A stretch of 64,000 nt of DNA, from positions 62,001-126,000 of the forward strand of contig JAJQBX010000018.1 of the NCBI GenBank assembly GCA_021203065.1. The letters run 5' to 3'. The translations under genes and the position numbers were made by a program. Each line of letters opens with the position of its first letter. Position 1 is the stretch's first letter. This document shows positions 9,193 through 18,297 of this stretch, piece after piece. Under the pieces are notes generated by a model, which was not told where the DNA came from, did no database searches, and worked only from the letters and a program-made list of their open reading frames with translations. This DNA is from Oscillospiraceae bacterium. GTDB lineage: Bacteria > Bacillota > Clostridia > Oscillospirales > Ruminococcaceae.

Positions 9193-11416
9193 CGGAGCTG
9201 TCCTCTACGCCTTGGAAGCTGTCCTGTCTGAGCATGTCCTCAAGGCAGGTGTAGCGGTTCATTCTTCGGTTGTTATTTATCATGAATTCGAGCCTCTTCG
9301 CTGAGCCGACGATGACAAGAAGCTTTTTTGCACGGGTTACAGCGGTGTAGAGAAGATTTCTGAAATACAGCTGGTCATAGCCGCCCAAGATGGGGATTAT
9401 GACTGCATCGAACTCACAGCCCTGACTTTTATGTACAGTTGCGGCATATGAGAGCTCCAAGTTGTCAAGATTTTTCGTATTATACTTGCAGATTCTGCCG
9501 TCAAAATCTATCTCCATGACGCCCAAAATGCGGTTCAGCTTTGTGATGACGCCGATGTCGCCGTTGAAGATGCCTGAGCCCTCTTCCTTGCCCTTTTTCC
9601 ACTCAAGCTCATAGTCGTTTTTGACCTGCATTACCTTGTCGCCGAGGCGAAAAGTGTATTGCGGCGTTTTTATCTCCGACTTTTCGTAGGATGGCGGGTT
9701 GAGTTCATTCTGGAGGAGCTTGTTTAACTCCACCGTTCCAAGAGGTCCTTTTCTTGTTGGGGTAAGAACCTGAATATCGTCTATAGGCGAGAAGCCATAG
9801 GTTTTCGGAAGCCTGTTGAGGCAGAGGTCGACTGTCAGCTCTGCGCATGACTGGAAATCAAGGCGTTGCATGAAGAAGAAGTCGCTGTTATTACGGCTAA
9901 GGTCGGGCATTTCGCCACGGACTATCTTGTGGGCGTTTGTGACTATCGCACTTTCGCTCGCCTGTCGGAAAATCTCTGTCAGGGAGATTACGGGGACTGT
10001 GCCGCTCCTGATAATATCATGGAAGAGGTTTCCTGCCCCGACACTCGGGAGCTGGTCGCTGTCGCCGACCATTATCAGCTTGCAGTTTATCTTGATCGCC
10101 CGAAGAAGCGATTCGAAGAGGAGTACGTCGACCATTGACATCTCGTCAACAACGAGTGCGTCGCAGTCAAGAAGATTATTTTCATCGTGCTCAAAGCGGA
10201 ACTGGTCGTCGGCGGACGGGATCACGCCTAAAAGCCTGTGGATTGTCATGGCTTCCCTGCCTGTAAGCTCCGATGCTCTCTTTGCAGCTCTTCCTGTCGG
10301 GGCACAGATATAGACCTCCTGACCCTGCTGCTCAAGAAGAGAGATTATAGCATTGAGAGTGGTGGTTTTGCCCGTTCCGGGACCGCCTGTCAGAATCATG
10401 AAGCCCTTTGAGAGGGCTGTGTTGATGGCGAGGCGTTGCTTTTCTTCGTATGTAATATCGAATTCTTCCTCGGCAAGGTCTATTACCTCATCATAATTGA
10501 TTCCGGTGTCGAATGCAAGTGAATTCATGATCGAAAGACGCCTTGAAATATAGTCCTCGGCGGTGAAATACTCTTTCAGCATGACATACTGCTTGCCTTT
10601 TTTTACGTATATGTACAGATATTCGTCTTCAGCTTCGGAGACGATTGTTTTGTTTATGAGCTCCTTATCGCACCTGAGGAAGTCGGATGCAATGCCTATA
10701 AGCTTGTCTTTCGGGAGGCAGGTGTGTCCCGAAAAAGCGTTTTCATTGAGGACATACTTGATTCCGGCTGAAAGTCGAAGATAGTTGTCGGGGGCGATGC
10801 CCTTGTCACGGGCTATCTCCTCGGCAGTCATGAAAGGGAGCTCGACTCCTGTGCCGCAGAGAATGTAAGGATTATGCTCGATGAGGGAGATTGTCTTGTC
10901 GCCATAACGCTTCCAAGCCTTGACGCCGTACACTGTCGGAGTTCCAAGCTTTGAAAAGTAGCCGATTACGTTCCGGAAGCCAACGACCTTCCGGAACTCC
11001 TCCGCATATTTCTTTGCCTTTGCTTCGGTGACGCCGTTTACTTCCGTCAGGCGGTCGGGGTTGTTCTCTAAAATGTCGAGGGTTTCAGCCCCGAACTGCT
11101 TAACGAGGGCTTTCGCCGTCATCGGTCCTATACCCTTGACGACGCCGCTTGCAAGATAACGCTGGATCTGGGAGACTTCAACGGGAAGTGAACGGACACA
11201 GCTTGCCGCCTTGAACTGGTGACCAAACTTCGGGTGCTCCGAAAATGTGCCCGTAAGCTCAAGCTCCTCGCCCTCGTCCACGTTTCCCAGATCTCCGACA
11301 ACCGTCAGAAGTTCATCGCCTAAGTCGAGAGTGATGACGGCAAAGCCGTTGTCGTCGTTGCGATATGTCACGCTGTCAACTGTTCCGGTTACTTTTACTT
11401 CCTCGGGCTTTGCCAT
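9185..11416 (-). CDS. recD2: RecD2-type DNA helicase
   Basis: 743-residue SF1B 5'-3' helicase of the RecBCD-independent YrrC type. N-terminal OB-like segment and helix-hairpin-helix region (IQRYLASGVVKGIGPMTAK near residue 85) precede the helicase core: Walker A TGGPGTGKTTT near 345, DEMSM near 425, and C-terminal YAATVHKSQGCEFD and YTAVTRAKK motifs. It acts in replication-fork and mismatch repair in Bacillus. 15 bp downstream of a small membrane-protein gene and overlapping comFC. Confidence 0.94.
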   Translation of the reverse strand: MAKPEEVKVTGTVDSVTYRNDDNGFAVITLDLGDELLTVVGDLGNVDEGEELELTGTFSEHPKFGHQFKAASCVRSLPVEVSQIQRYLASGVVKGIGPMTAKALVKQFGAETLDILENNPDRLTEVNGVTEAKAKKYAEEFRKVVGFRNVIGYFSKLGTPTVYGVKAWKRYGDKTISLIEHNPYILCGTGVELPFMTAEEIARDKGIAPDNYLRLSAGIKYVLNENAFSGHTCLPKDKLIGIASDFLRCDKELINKTIVSEAEDEYLYIYVKKGKQYVMLKEYFTAEDYISRRLSIMNSLAFDTGINYDEVIDLAEEEFDITYEEKQRLAINTALSKGFMILTGGPGTGKTTTLNAIISLLEQQGQEVYICAPTGRAAKRASELTGREAMTIHRLLGVIPSADDQFRFEHDENNLLDCDALVVDEMSMVDVLLFESLLRAIKINCKLIMVGDSDQLPSVGAGNLFHDIIRSGTVPVISLTEIFRQASESAIVTNAHKIVRGEMPDLSRNNSDFFFMQRLDFQSCAELTVDLCLNRLPKTYGFSPIDDIQVLTPTRKGPLGTVELNKLLQNELNPPSYEKSEIKTPQYTFRLGDKVMQVKNDYELEWKKGKEEGSGIFNGDIGVITKLNRILGVMEIDFDGRICKYNTKNLDNLELSYAATVHKSQGCEFDAVIIPILGGYDQLYFRNLLYTAVTRAKKLLVIVGSAKRLEFMINNNRRMNRYTCLEDMLRQDSFQGVEDSSDE

Positions 11417-11431
11417 CCTATCACTTCCCTA

Positions 11432-11734
11432 TTATTCTATCTCGAATGCGCCGTTCAGCTTCTTCTGCAGGCTTTCAAGCCACTTGCGGGACTCTTCCGT
11501 TCTGACAGAATCCACAACTATCAGACGGGCTTTGCTGTCCCGGACGGCTCTGGACTCCTTGAGCTTCGATAAAAGCCACTCGAAGCATTCACTGTCCTGT
11601 TCGTAGTATATTCTTATCTCTGCCTGCGGCTTGAGGACTTCTTTTTTGCGGCAGTAATGTTCGTTTATCAGCTCTACTGCGAAAAATATGACCAATACAA
11701 ATGCAAGCCCAATTGCAAGTTTTATTAATACCAT
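11432..11734 (-). CDS. Small single-pass membrane protein of unknown function
   Basis: 100 residues: one N-terminal transmembrane helix (about 4-24), then a charged domain with an alternating beta/helix pattern (AEIRIYYEQDSE, ARLIVVDSV) and a terminal amphipathic helix. No family recognised. It ends 15 bp before recD2 and is probably the first gene of that operon; similar small proteins precede recD2 in related genomes only as an inference. Good coding pattern and clean spacing support it as real. Confidence 0.6.
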   Translation of the reverse strand: MVLIKLAIGLAFVLVIFFAVELINEHYCRKKEVLKPQAEIRIYYEQDSECFEWLLSKLKESRAVRDSKARLIVVDSVRTEESRKWLESLQKKLNGAFEIE

Positions 11735-11820
11735 CCTGACTCCTCCAAACAGTATTTTAGTTCAAAATATGCCGGAAGAGCCGTTACTGTGATTATACTA
11801 CTTTCACTCTCACTTTGCAA

Positions 11821-11991
11821 TTACTTTTTGTTGGCGTCGACCTCATCCCTCGCCAGCAGGATGTTCTCCTCGGAGCGATTATAGACCCTGCCGTTTTCGG
11901 CTGTGTAGTTGTCGGTTATCGTGTTCTCTTTGAAGACGGGGATTACCTCACCTCTCGGTTTGTAGATTTTTACTTTGTCCTTATGCTTCAT
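11821..11991 (-). CDS. Small conserved-looking clostridial protein
   Basis: 56 residues. I chose the ATG at 11991 because an in-frame upstream ATG at 12006 overlaps the GGAGGT ribosome site serving this start. Very hydrophilic; the tail (SEENILLARDEVDANKK) resembles the A-x-x-V-D-x-N ending of short clostridial DUF3787/spore-surface-type proteins, but that resemblance is from memory and weak. No signal peptide, no cysteines. Monocistronic and divergent from a membrane-protein gene. Confidence 0.5.
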   Translation of the reverse strand: MKHKDKVKIYKPRGEVIPVFKENTITDNYTAENGRVYNRSEENILLARDEVDANKK

Positions 11992-12054
11992 GATTTCTAC
12001 CTCCATATTTTTTTATATTTTTCCCGAACGGGACAGAAAAATTCTATTTGTGGA

Positions 12055-12083
12055 TTGTACTTTTCCTGAAAATGATATATAAT
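12055..12083 (+). promoter_or_regulatory. SigA-type promoter embedded in a direct repeat
   Basis: TTGTAC, 17 nt, TATAAT. An 18-nt repeat (ACTTTTCCTGARRATGAT) occurs at 12059-12076 inside the spacer and again at 12093-12110 just after the start point, 34 bp apart: a possible operator pair. Confidence 0.6.
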
Positions 12084-12118
12084 GGAGGTACTACTTTTCC
12101 TGAGGATGATGATTCATT

Positions 12119-12685
12119 ATGAATAAACCGAAGCTACTTGTCCAATCGGCACTCTATCTTATCGTGTGTGAGCTTGCCTCGTTTGTAATCGTTATGTTCT
12201 TCCCGATGGCTTATCAGAGCATCGGCGTCGGGATGAGCATTATATTCGGAATATGTTCAACTGGTGCTTGCGTCTGCCTTTACGGCGATTTTGCTTGGAA
12301 AGCGGGAAAGAAAGCCGGAGTGAAAGATGCAAGGCTTGACGGAGTGGACAACTCCTACTTCGGGTTCTTTATGGGACTCGTTCCGACTCTTATAAACTAT
12401 GTCTATGTTCTGCTTGTCTATCTCTCAAAGTTCGGGGTTGTTTCTTACGACTTCTACCCGTGGTACAAGACGCTGACCTTCTACTTTATGCCGTGGACAT
12501 ATCTGTTTGCTCCGAATTCTATAGTTGACGGAGTCAGCACCACTATGGCGGCGGTGGATTTGCCGTGGTACGGACTGCTTATAATCACAATTCTGCCGCT
12601 TACTTTCCTTGCTACCTGCTACATCGCTTTCTATGTAGGGTACAAGAACTACGATATGAAGTCAAAGATAGTATACGGGAAGTAA
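12119..12685 (+). CDS. Polytopic membrane protein of unknown function
   Basis: 188 residues with four predicted transmembrane segments (about 9-30, 36-58, 82-105, 140-170) and a basic cytoplasmic loop (WKAGKKAGVKDARLDG near 62). No catalytic motif seen. Own promoter with a repeated operator-like element; the next gene (cwlD) begins 66 bp downstream after a possible separate promoter. A similar-sized membrane protein of unknown function is encoded at 17742. Confidence 0.55.
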   Translation: MNKPKLLVQSALYLIVCELASFVIVMFFPMAYQSIGVGMSIIFGICSTGACVCLYGDFAWKAGKKAGVKDARLDGVDNSYFGFFMGLVPTLINYVYVLLVYLSKFGVVSYDFYPWYKTLTFYFMPWTYLFAPNSIVDGVSTTMAAVDLPWYGLLIITILPLTFLATCYIAFYVGYKNYDMKSKIVYGK

Positions 12686-12710
12686 CCTGTCCCGGAATAA
12701 TTCATAAGAC

Positions 12711-12746
12711 AACCTCATAAATTTGTAAAAACGAATTTCGGAGGTT
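12711..12746 (+). promoter_or_regulatory. Hairpin covering the cwlD ribosome site
   Basis: AACCTC (12711-12716) pairs with GAGGTT (12741-12746), with AAATT/AATTT able to extend the stem, so the GGAGG ribosome site is in the right arm. Translation may be limited by this fold. A sporulation-like promoter (GAATAATT, 13 nt, CATAAATT at 12695-12723) overlaps it but is weak evidence. Confidence 0.35.
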
Positions 12747-12751
12747 TTCTT

Positions 12752-13489
12752 ATGTTGAAAAAGCTTTGGGCTAACCGGGTTGGCGCGCTGATTGTGATGC
12801 TATGCGCTTTCCTGCTGGTTTTTGGATTTGTGAGTACGGCTGATGAGCCGATTGCAGTTGTTCCGGTGGATGCGGAAACTGAAAGCGTTTATCCTACCAT
12901 AATACTCGATGCCGGGCACGGCGGGATTGACAGCGGGTGCGTCAGCATCAATGGCGTCGAGGAGAAGGACATAAACCTCAGCATCATGCTAAAGCTTCAG
13001 GGAATGCTTGAAGCGGCAGGGTTTGAGACTATTGTCACACGTTCAACCGACACCTCCATCCACGACCCGGGAGTTACGGGGCTCGGAAACCAGAAGAAAT
13101 CGGACATGGAAAACCGGCTCGCTATCATAAATTCTGTCGACAATGCGATTTTTATCTCGATTCACCAGAACACCTACACCGACTCGCAGTATTCCGGGGC
13201 GCAGATGTTCTATACAGCTGAAAGCTCAGAAAGTGCGAAATTGGCGCAGATTCTTCAGGACAGCTTTGTTAAGTATCTGCAGCCGGACAACGAGCGGGAG
13301 ACGAAGCCGGTAGGAAGCGAGATATATCTTCTTCATTTTGCAAATTGCCCTGCCGTTATGGCGGAATGCGGCTTCCTCTCGAATCAGGAGGAAGCGGACA
13401 AATTGGAAACCGACGAATACCAGAGCGAGGTGGCGTTTACGCTCTTCTCCGGTATCTGTGAATATGTTTTCTCGGACTATGGAGTCTGA
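12752..13489 (+). CDS. cwlD: CwlD-like N-acetylmuramoyl-L-alanine amidase
   Basis: 245 residues. N-terminal signal/anchor (10-30), then an Amidase_3 domain: IILDAGHGGIDSG near residue 48 holds the first zinc His, VEEKDIN holds the Glu, SIHQN near 140 holds the second His, and the terminal MAECGFLSN holds the catalytic Glu. Amidase_3 enzymes release stem peptides from peptidoglycan; CwlD makes muramic lactam in the spore cortex. Assignment to CwlD rather than another Amidase_3 enzyme rests on size, single-domain form and the sporulation setting. 21 bp upstream of radA. Confidence 0.75.
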   Translation: MLKKLWANRVGALIVMLCAFLLVFGFVSTADEPIAVVPVDAETESVYPTIILDAGHGGIDSGCVSINGVEEKDINLSIMLKLQGMLEAAGFETIVTRSTDTSIHDPGVTGLGNQKKSDMENRLAIINSVDNAIFISIHQNTYTDSQYSGAQMFYTAESSESAKLAQILQDSFVKYLQPDNERETKPVGSEIYLLHFANCPAVMAECGFLSNQEEADKLETDEYQSEVAFTLFSGICEYVFSDYGV

Positions 13490-13510
13490 GGGCTGAAAGG
13501 AATGTGAAAA

Positions 13511-14887
13511 GTGGCGAAATCAACGACTGCCTATGTCTGCCGTGAATGCGGTGCGGAAACTCCGAAATGGAACGGAAAATGCCCGAACTGCGGGGCGTGG
13601 AACTCTCTTGAAGAGATTACTCTTGCGCCTGCTGTGAAGTCGTCAGGTCTCTCAAAAAGCTCAGGCGGAGTGGATTTGGCTGACAAAATAGTTAACTTAG
13701 GCGATCCCATCGACAGGGAAAACGAAACGAGATACCACACCGGGATTTCGGAGCTCGACAGGGTTCTTGGCGGCGGACTTGTCAAGGGCTCGGTTGTACT
13801 CATAGGAGGCGAACCGGGAATAGGAAAGTCGACACTGCTTCTTCAGATATGCGAATATCTTGGACAGGACAAGGAGATTTTGTACGTTTCGGGTGAGGAG
13901 TCTGTAAGGCAGATAAAGCTGAGGGCTTCGAGGCTCGGGGTTACGACTGAAAATCTCTATCTCTTAGCGGAGTCGGACGCACGGTCCATCTGCGAAACCA
14001 TTTCGAAAAACAAGCCGGAAATCGTTATCATAGATTCGATTCAGACGATGTCGATAAACGACCTGAATTCCTCGGCAGGGTCAATAACTCAGGTGAGGGA
14101 GTGCACTTCCCTATTCATGAGGACAGCCAAGAATGAGGAGATTCCTTTCTTCATCGTCGGGCATGTCAACAAGGACGGTGCGATTGCGGGTCCTAAAGTC
14201 ATGGAGCATATTGTCGATGCTGTACTCTATTTCGAGGGAGAAAGAAATCTTTCCTACAGAATCTTAAGAGCCGCAAAGAACAGATTCGGCTCTACCAACG
14301 AAATCGGAATGTTTGACATGCAGAATTCGGGGCTCGTGGAGGTCAAAAATCCCTCGCAAATGCTTCTTGATGGGCGACCCACAGGCGTTTCAGGATGCTG
14401 TGTTGCATGCGTTATGGAGGGCTCTCGCCCCATCTTGGCGGAGGTTCAGGCTCTTGTAACGAAATCAGGGCTACAGGTGCCGAGGCGTTCAGCATCAGGA
14501 TTTGATTATAACAGAGTATGGCTTATCACTGCGGTTCTTGAAAAGCGGATTGGGTTCTACTTCGGAAATCTCGATATTTATGTCAACATCGTCGGTGGAC
14601 TCAGGATTAATGAGCCTGCGGCGGATTTACCGGTGGCACTGGCACTATACTCATCCCTCAAGGACAAGCCTATCGGCGACGATGTCATCGCATTCGGGGA
14701 AATTGGCTTGGGAGGAGAGCTAAGAAGCGTTTCCCACCTTGACCAGAGAATCAAGGAAGCCGAAAGGCTTGGGTTTGAGAAGTGCATCATCCCGAAAAGC
14801 GGGATGAACGGTATTCAGGGAGGGCACAAAATTCAGATTGTCCCCGTATCTAACCTCAGGCAGGCTTTCAGTGCGGCTTTAGACTGA
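13511..14887 (+). CDS. radA: DNA repair protein RadA/Sms
   Basis: 458 residues, typical length. N-terminal zinc finger CRECG-CPNCG, RecA-like ATPase with Walker A GGEPGIGKST near residue 98, the family-diagnostic KNRFGST near 255, and a C-terminal Lon-protease-like domain (RINEPAADLPVALAL). RadA drives branch migration during recombination. GTG start at 13511 with AAAGGA upstream. It ends only 8 bp from the convergent clpC stop, with no terminator between them. Confidence 0.95.
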   Translation: MAKSTTAYVCRECGAETPKWNGKCPNCGAWNSLEEITLAPAVKSSGLSKSSGGVDLADKIVNLGDPIDRENETRYHTGISELDRVLGGGLVKGSVVLIGGEPGIGKSTLLLQICEYLGQDKEILYVSGEESVRQIKLRASRLGVTTENLYLLAESDARSICETISKNKPEIVIIDSIQTMSINDLNSSAGSITQVRECTSLFMRTAKNEEIPFFIVGHVNKDGAIAGPKVMEHIVDAVLYFEGERNLSYRILRAAKNRFGSTNEIGMFDMQNSGLVEVKNPSQMLLDGRPTGVSGCCVACVMEGSRPILAEVQALVTKSGLQVPRRSASGFDYNRVWLITAVLEKRIGFYFGNLDIYVNIVGGLRINEPAADLPVALALYSSLKDKPIGDDVIAFGEIGLGGELRSVSHLDQRIKEAERLGFEKCIIPKSGMNGIQGGHKIQIVPVSNLRQAFSAALD

Positions 14888-14895
14888 ATATAACT

Positions 14896-17238
14896 TTATG
14901 CAGAAACGGTGAGGCTTCTTCTGAACAGAGCCTTGCCGTTACTTATTTCACACCGAAGCTCTCCCCTCCTGCCGATTGAAAGTTCATAAGCAAGAGGGTT
15001 TTCGATTTCTGAGGCTATTATCCGCTTTATCTCTCGTGCGCCGAATTCGTGAGTGTCCGATTTTGAGAGAATAAAATCCTCTATGCCGTCTGCATAACAG
15101 AGCCTGACACCAGCGGATTGCGCACGCTTGGAAAGCTGCAAAAGTAAGCTCCTTGTCAGTTCTACGCAGGACTCTTCCGAAAGGCGGCTGAAATTGCAGA
15201 TGGCGTCAATGCGGTTGATAAGTTCATCTGAGAACTGTCTTGCAAGACTGCTGCGGTCTGAGCTTTCGCTTGGGACAAAGCCGCAGGAAGCGGATTTTGT
15301 GCTGACTATATTTGTGGTCATAATGACAACGGTGTTCCGGAATGAGATCTTTCTGCCCTGAGAATCGGTGAGGCTGCCGTTGTCGCATATCTGTAGAAGA
15401 ATCGAAATTACATCCCTGTCCGCCTTTTCGAGCTCGTCAAAGAGGACGACGCTATAGGGCGATTTCCGGACTCTCTCGGTCAGCTCGCCGCCGTTTTCAC
15501 TTCCTATATAGCCGGGAGGAGAACCGATGAGGCGGGATAGCGAGTACTTCTCTGAGAATTCGGACATGTCGAGACGGATTAGCTTACTGTCGCTGCCGAA
15601 GAGTGCTTCTGAAACCGCTCTGGCAAGGGAGGTCTTCCCTACTCCCGTAGGTCCTGAGAAGAGAAGAGTTGCAATAGGGCGGGTTTTGTCACGAAGACCG
15701 GAGCCGGAGCGGCGAAGGGCGTTCACCACTTCGTCTATCGCTTCATCCTGACCGATTACACGGGTTCTGAGAACACTTTCGATGTGGGGGATATTTTTCA
15801 CCAGCTCATGCTCGTCGGGAATGGAGGTCTGTAAAGCTATACACCTTGCTATATCAGCTCCAGTGACGGTTGGGGTGCATACTCTGCTGCTCAGTTCGCT
15901 CAGATACCGCTCTGTGAGCCCTGATGCGGTTATTCCGCTTAATTCCGGCTCGAGCTTCTTCATGTTACGGCGTTTTGTAAAGGCATTGAGCTTGACAGAT
16001 GAACAGGCTTCGTCCAGAATATCTATCGCCTTGTCAGGCAAATATCTGTCAGGAATCGAGCGGTTTGAGAGCTCGACTGCCTTTCTTATCGCTTCGTCGG
16101 TGATTCTCAGATTATGGTGGGCTTCGTACTTTGGCTTGAGGCGCATGAGCATTGTGATTGCCGCCTCTTCGTCCGGCTCGTTTATCCGGACAAGAGAAAA
16201 TCTCCGGTCGAGAGCCTTGTCTTTTTCGATTGTCTTGCGGTATTCGTCAAAGGTTGTCGCTCCGATTACTCTGATTTCGCCACGTGCAAGCATCGGCTTC
16301 AAGATATTTGCGGCGTCTATCGCTCCCTCTGCCGCTCCTGCGCCGATGAGCATATGGATTTCATCTATGAAGAGGATTACGCCATCGATGGTTGCGGCTT
16401 CGTCGATGCAGTATTTCAGGCGTTCCTCGAAGTCTCCACGGTACTTGGCACCCGCTAAAAGCTGGGTAAGGCTCAGGGAGTAAATGCGGACATTCAGAAG
16501 CTGTTCGGGGACGTTTCCCTCGGCAATTCTGCCGGCAAGGGCTTCGACTACTGCGGTTTTTCCGACTCCGGCTTCTCCGACGAGGCAGGGGTTGTTTTTC
16601 TGCCGTCTAAGAAGAATTCCGATTATCCTTGAAATCTCCTGTTCTCTCATTGCGCAGGGGTCGAATTCGCCGAGTGAGGCTTTTTTAACCATATCGAAGC
16701 CGAATTTTTCGAGATTCGGGGCTTTTGCCGGAGCTCTGTATGCGGGCTGAATGCGGTTGTCACGCTCGATGAGCCCGGCACACGCGGCGAAGATGCGGGA
16801 GCTGTTGCCGGTGAGGTCTCCCAAAACACAGCCGGCGGTGGAATTCTGCTGACCTAAGATTGCGTACAGGATGTGCTCAGTTCCGGCTTTCGGGACGCCG
16901 TGATCGGTTGCAGTTTTCTTTGCAAATTTAAGGCAACGCTTGGCGGCAGGCGTGAAAGATTCGACATCTAAATTTGTCTTCTTCGAACCCTTTCCGGCAA
17001 GCTCGCATATTTTCCTTAAGACTGATGAATAGCTGACGCCGTATTCAGCCAAAATCTCACCGGCGGCGTGGGCGGGATTGTCTTTCAAAAATGAAAGAAG
17101 AAGGTGCTCAGTGCCGATATAGGTATGACCCAAGTCCATTGCACATTTCATCGCCAGCTTTATCGCCCCGATTGCTTCGTCGGTGTAGTCGGTTGAGGGA
17201 TATATTCTATCTAAGTTGGTCACTGTAAATTGCCTCAC
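14896..17238 (-). CDS. clpC: ClpC-like AAA+ unfoldase with shortened middle domain
   Basis: 780 residues: two N-terminal Clp repeats (about 14-150), AAA-1 with GEAGVGKT near 221, and AAA-2 with GPTGVGKT near 532. Together with ClpP such proteins unfold substrates. The segment between AAA-1 and AAA-2 (about residues 415-460) is roughly 25 residues shorter than in Bacillus ClpC and no UVR motif is visible. The ClpP-contact loop, VGF in ClpC, reads CGF near 645. No ctsR or mcsAB adjoins it. GTG start without an obvious ribosome site. It may be a divergent paralogue with an altered adaptor or ClpP partner. Confidence 0.82.
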   Translation of the reverse strand: MRQFTVTNLDRIYPSTDYTDEAIGAIKLAMKCAMDLGHTYIGTEHLLLSFLKDNPAHAAGEILAEYGVSYSSVLRKICELAGKGSKKTNLDVESFTPAAKRCLKFAKKTATDHGVPKAGTEHILYAILGQQNSTAGCVLGDLTGNSSRIFAACAGLIERDNRIQPAYRAPAKAPNLEKFGFDMVKKASLGEFDPCAMREQEISRIIGILLRRQKNNPCLVGEAGVGKTAVVEALAGRIAEGNVPEQLLNVRIYSLSLTQLLAGAKYRGDFEERLKYCIDEAATIDGVILFIDEIHMLIGAGAAEGAIDAANILKPMLARGEIRVIGATTFDEYRKTIEKDKALDRRFSLVRINEPDEEAAITMLMRLKPKYEAHHNLRITDEAIRKAVELSNRSIPDRYLPDKAIDILDEACSSVKLNAFTKRRNMKKLEPELSGITASGLTERYLSELSSRVCTPTVTGADIARCIALQTSIPDEHELVKNIPHIESVLRTRVIGQDEAIDEVVNALRRSGSGLRDKTRPIATLLFSGPTGVGKTSLARAVSEALFGSDSKLIRLDMSEFSEKYSLSRLIGSPPGYIGSENGGELTERVRKSPYSVVLFDELEKADRDVISILLQICDNGSLTDSQGRKISFRNTVVIMTTNIVSTKSASCGFVPSESSDRSSLARQFSDELINRIDAICNFSRLSEESCVELTRSLLLQLSKRAQSAGVRLCYADGIEDFILSKSDTHEFGAREIKRIIASEIENPLAYELSIGRRGELRCEISNGKALFRRSLTVSA

Positions 17239-17467
17239 TATCGCTATTATTCTATTTCAAGCTTTGACAGTTTTTTCTTCATTATTCATTCGACGTCGGC
17301 GATTCGCAGTGCAAAACTGAACTACGCTGCGAATACAGAACCGACATTTTAATGATATGCCGATGGGACAATTGCTAAAACAGAGTGAGTAACACATTTT
17401 GCGTTCCCGAATACACTGAACTATAAGCAAGACGATTGCTTTAATACTTCTTAAAGGAGACATTCTA

Positions 17468-17605
17468 ATGAACTGCTCATCATGCTTTGGCGGATACTGG
17501 TGGATTATCATCCTCATTCTCATCATCCTCTTTGCCGTTGGTGGTAACTGCGGATGCAATAGCTGCGACAGCTGCAACAGTGGCTGCAACAGTTGTGGTT
17601 GCTGA
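17468..17605 (+). CDS. 45-residue Cys-rich membrane peptide
   Basis: A short gene with AAAGGAGA 7 nt before the ATG and a strong terminator just after it. Translation begins MNCSSCFGGYWW, continues with a hydrophobic helix of about 12 residues, and ends in a tail with eight cysteines spaced by Asn, Ser and Gly (GGNCGCNSCDSCNSGCNSC). The layout recalls YjcZ/spore-coat-type micropeptides (Gly-rich, one short hydrophobic stretch), but the Cys tail is unusual. Metal binding or disulfide cross-linking is inference. Confidence 0.65.
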   Translation: MNCSSCFGGYWWIIILILIILFAVGGNCGCNSCDSCNSGCNSCGC

Positions 17606-17619
17606 CACAGATCAGCATC

Positions 17620-17655
17620 AAAAAACGCCTCGTTTTTCTGAGCGAGGCGTTTTTA
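17620..17655 (+). terminator. Terminator of the Cys-rich peptide gene
   Basis: ACGCCTCG/CGAGGCGT stem with A-rich left flank and TTTT right flank. Confidence 0.8.
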
Positions 17656-17669
17656 CTGTTCAAATTCTC

Positions 17670-17698
17670 TTGACAAATTGCGTGAAATGGACGATAAT
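17670..17698 (+). promoter_or_regulatory. SigA-type promoter
   Basis: TTGACA, 17 nt, GATAAT, 44 bp before the membrane-protein start at 17742. Confidence 0.65.
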
Positions 17699-17741
17699 AT
17701 AAGTAACATAGGTCTTTGGCACTTCAGATGGAGGATGTTTT

Positions 17742-18275
17742 ATGGAAAGAGATTCCGTTAAGGATTTACTATACGTGCTCAGCCGGTTCGGGCTGTTCTG
17801 GGCGATAAACGTTTTTGGGGTTATAATGGGCAAAACCGCAGTTTTGGGCGTTGTCGGAAGCTTCATTCCAAGGCTTCGGCTTTATGACAACGACGAGCTC
17901 TTAAGCTTACTGTCCTGCATTATTCCCGCTATCATGTTTATCCTGCTTTTTGCGGACGATGCAAAAAGGCACACCGCCTACCGGGCTTACAGACCGCTTT
18001 TCGTCAGCTGTGTAATGCTTGGAACAGGAATTATCTACTACATTCCTGCGGTTGTTGCAGGGTATCTGACGGAAGAGCTTGCAGTTGAAGCCATCACTCA
18101 GATCTACTTCACAAGCTACTGGCTCTCGTTTATAAGCGAAAAGCTTGAGGTGTACGCACTCTTGGGGGCTATCTTCTGGGTTGCGCTCTGCATTCTCACC
18201 TACGTTATTGCGAGAAAGATTTATCTTCACAAGTTCGAAAAGGGCGAGTATGCATATGAGGTTGATCCTTACTGA
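17742..18275 (+). CDS. Polytopic membrane protein of unknown function
   Basis: 177 residues, four predicted transmembrane helices (about 12-38, 60-77, 90-110, 140-162) and a charged C-terminus ending EYAYEVDPY. No family recognised. Monocistronic between its own promoter and a bidirectional terminator. Confidence 0.55.
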   Translation: MERDSVKDLLYVLSRFGLFWAINVFGVIMGKTAVLGVVGSFIPRLRLYDNDELLSLLSCIIPAIMFILLFADDAKRHTAYRAYRPLFVSCVMLGTGIIYYIPAVVAGYLTEELAVEAITQIYFTSYWLSFISEKLEVYALLGAIFWVALCILTYVIARKIYLHKFEKGEYAYEVDPY

Positions 18276-18297
18276 AACTTATACTGAGTAAAAATTT

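Noticed and set aside
15782-16483. 233-codon open frame opposite the ClpC-like gene
   Set aside because: Antisense shadow of a well-conserved AAA+ gene; Ser/Arg-rich translation and no ribosome site.
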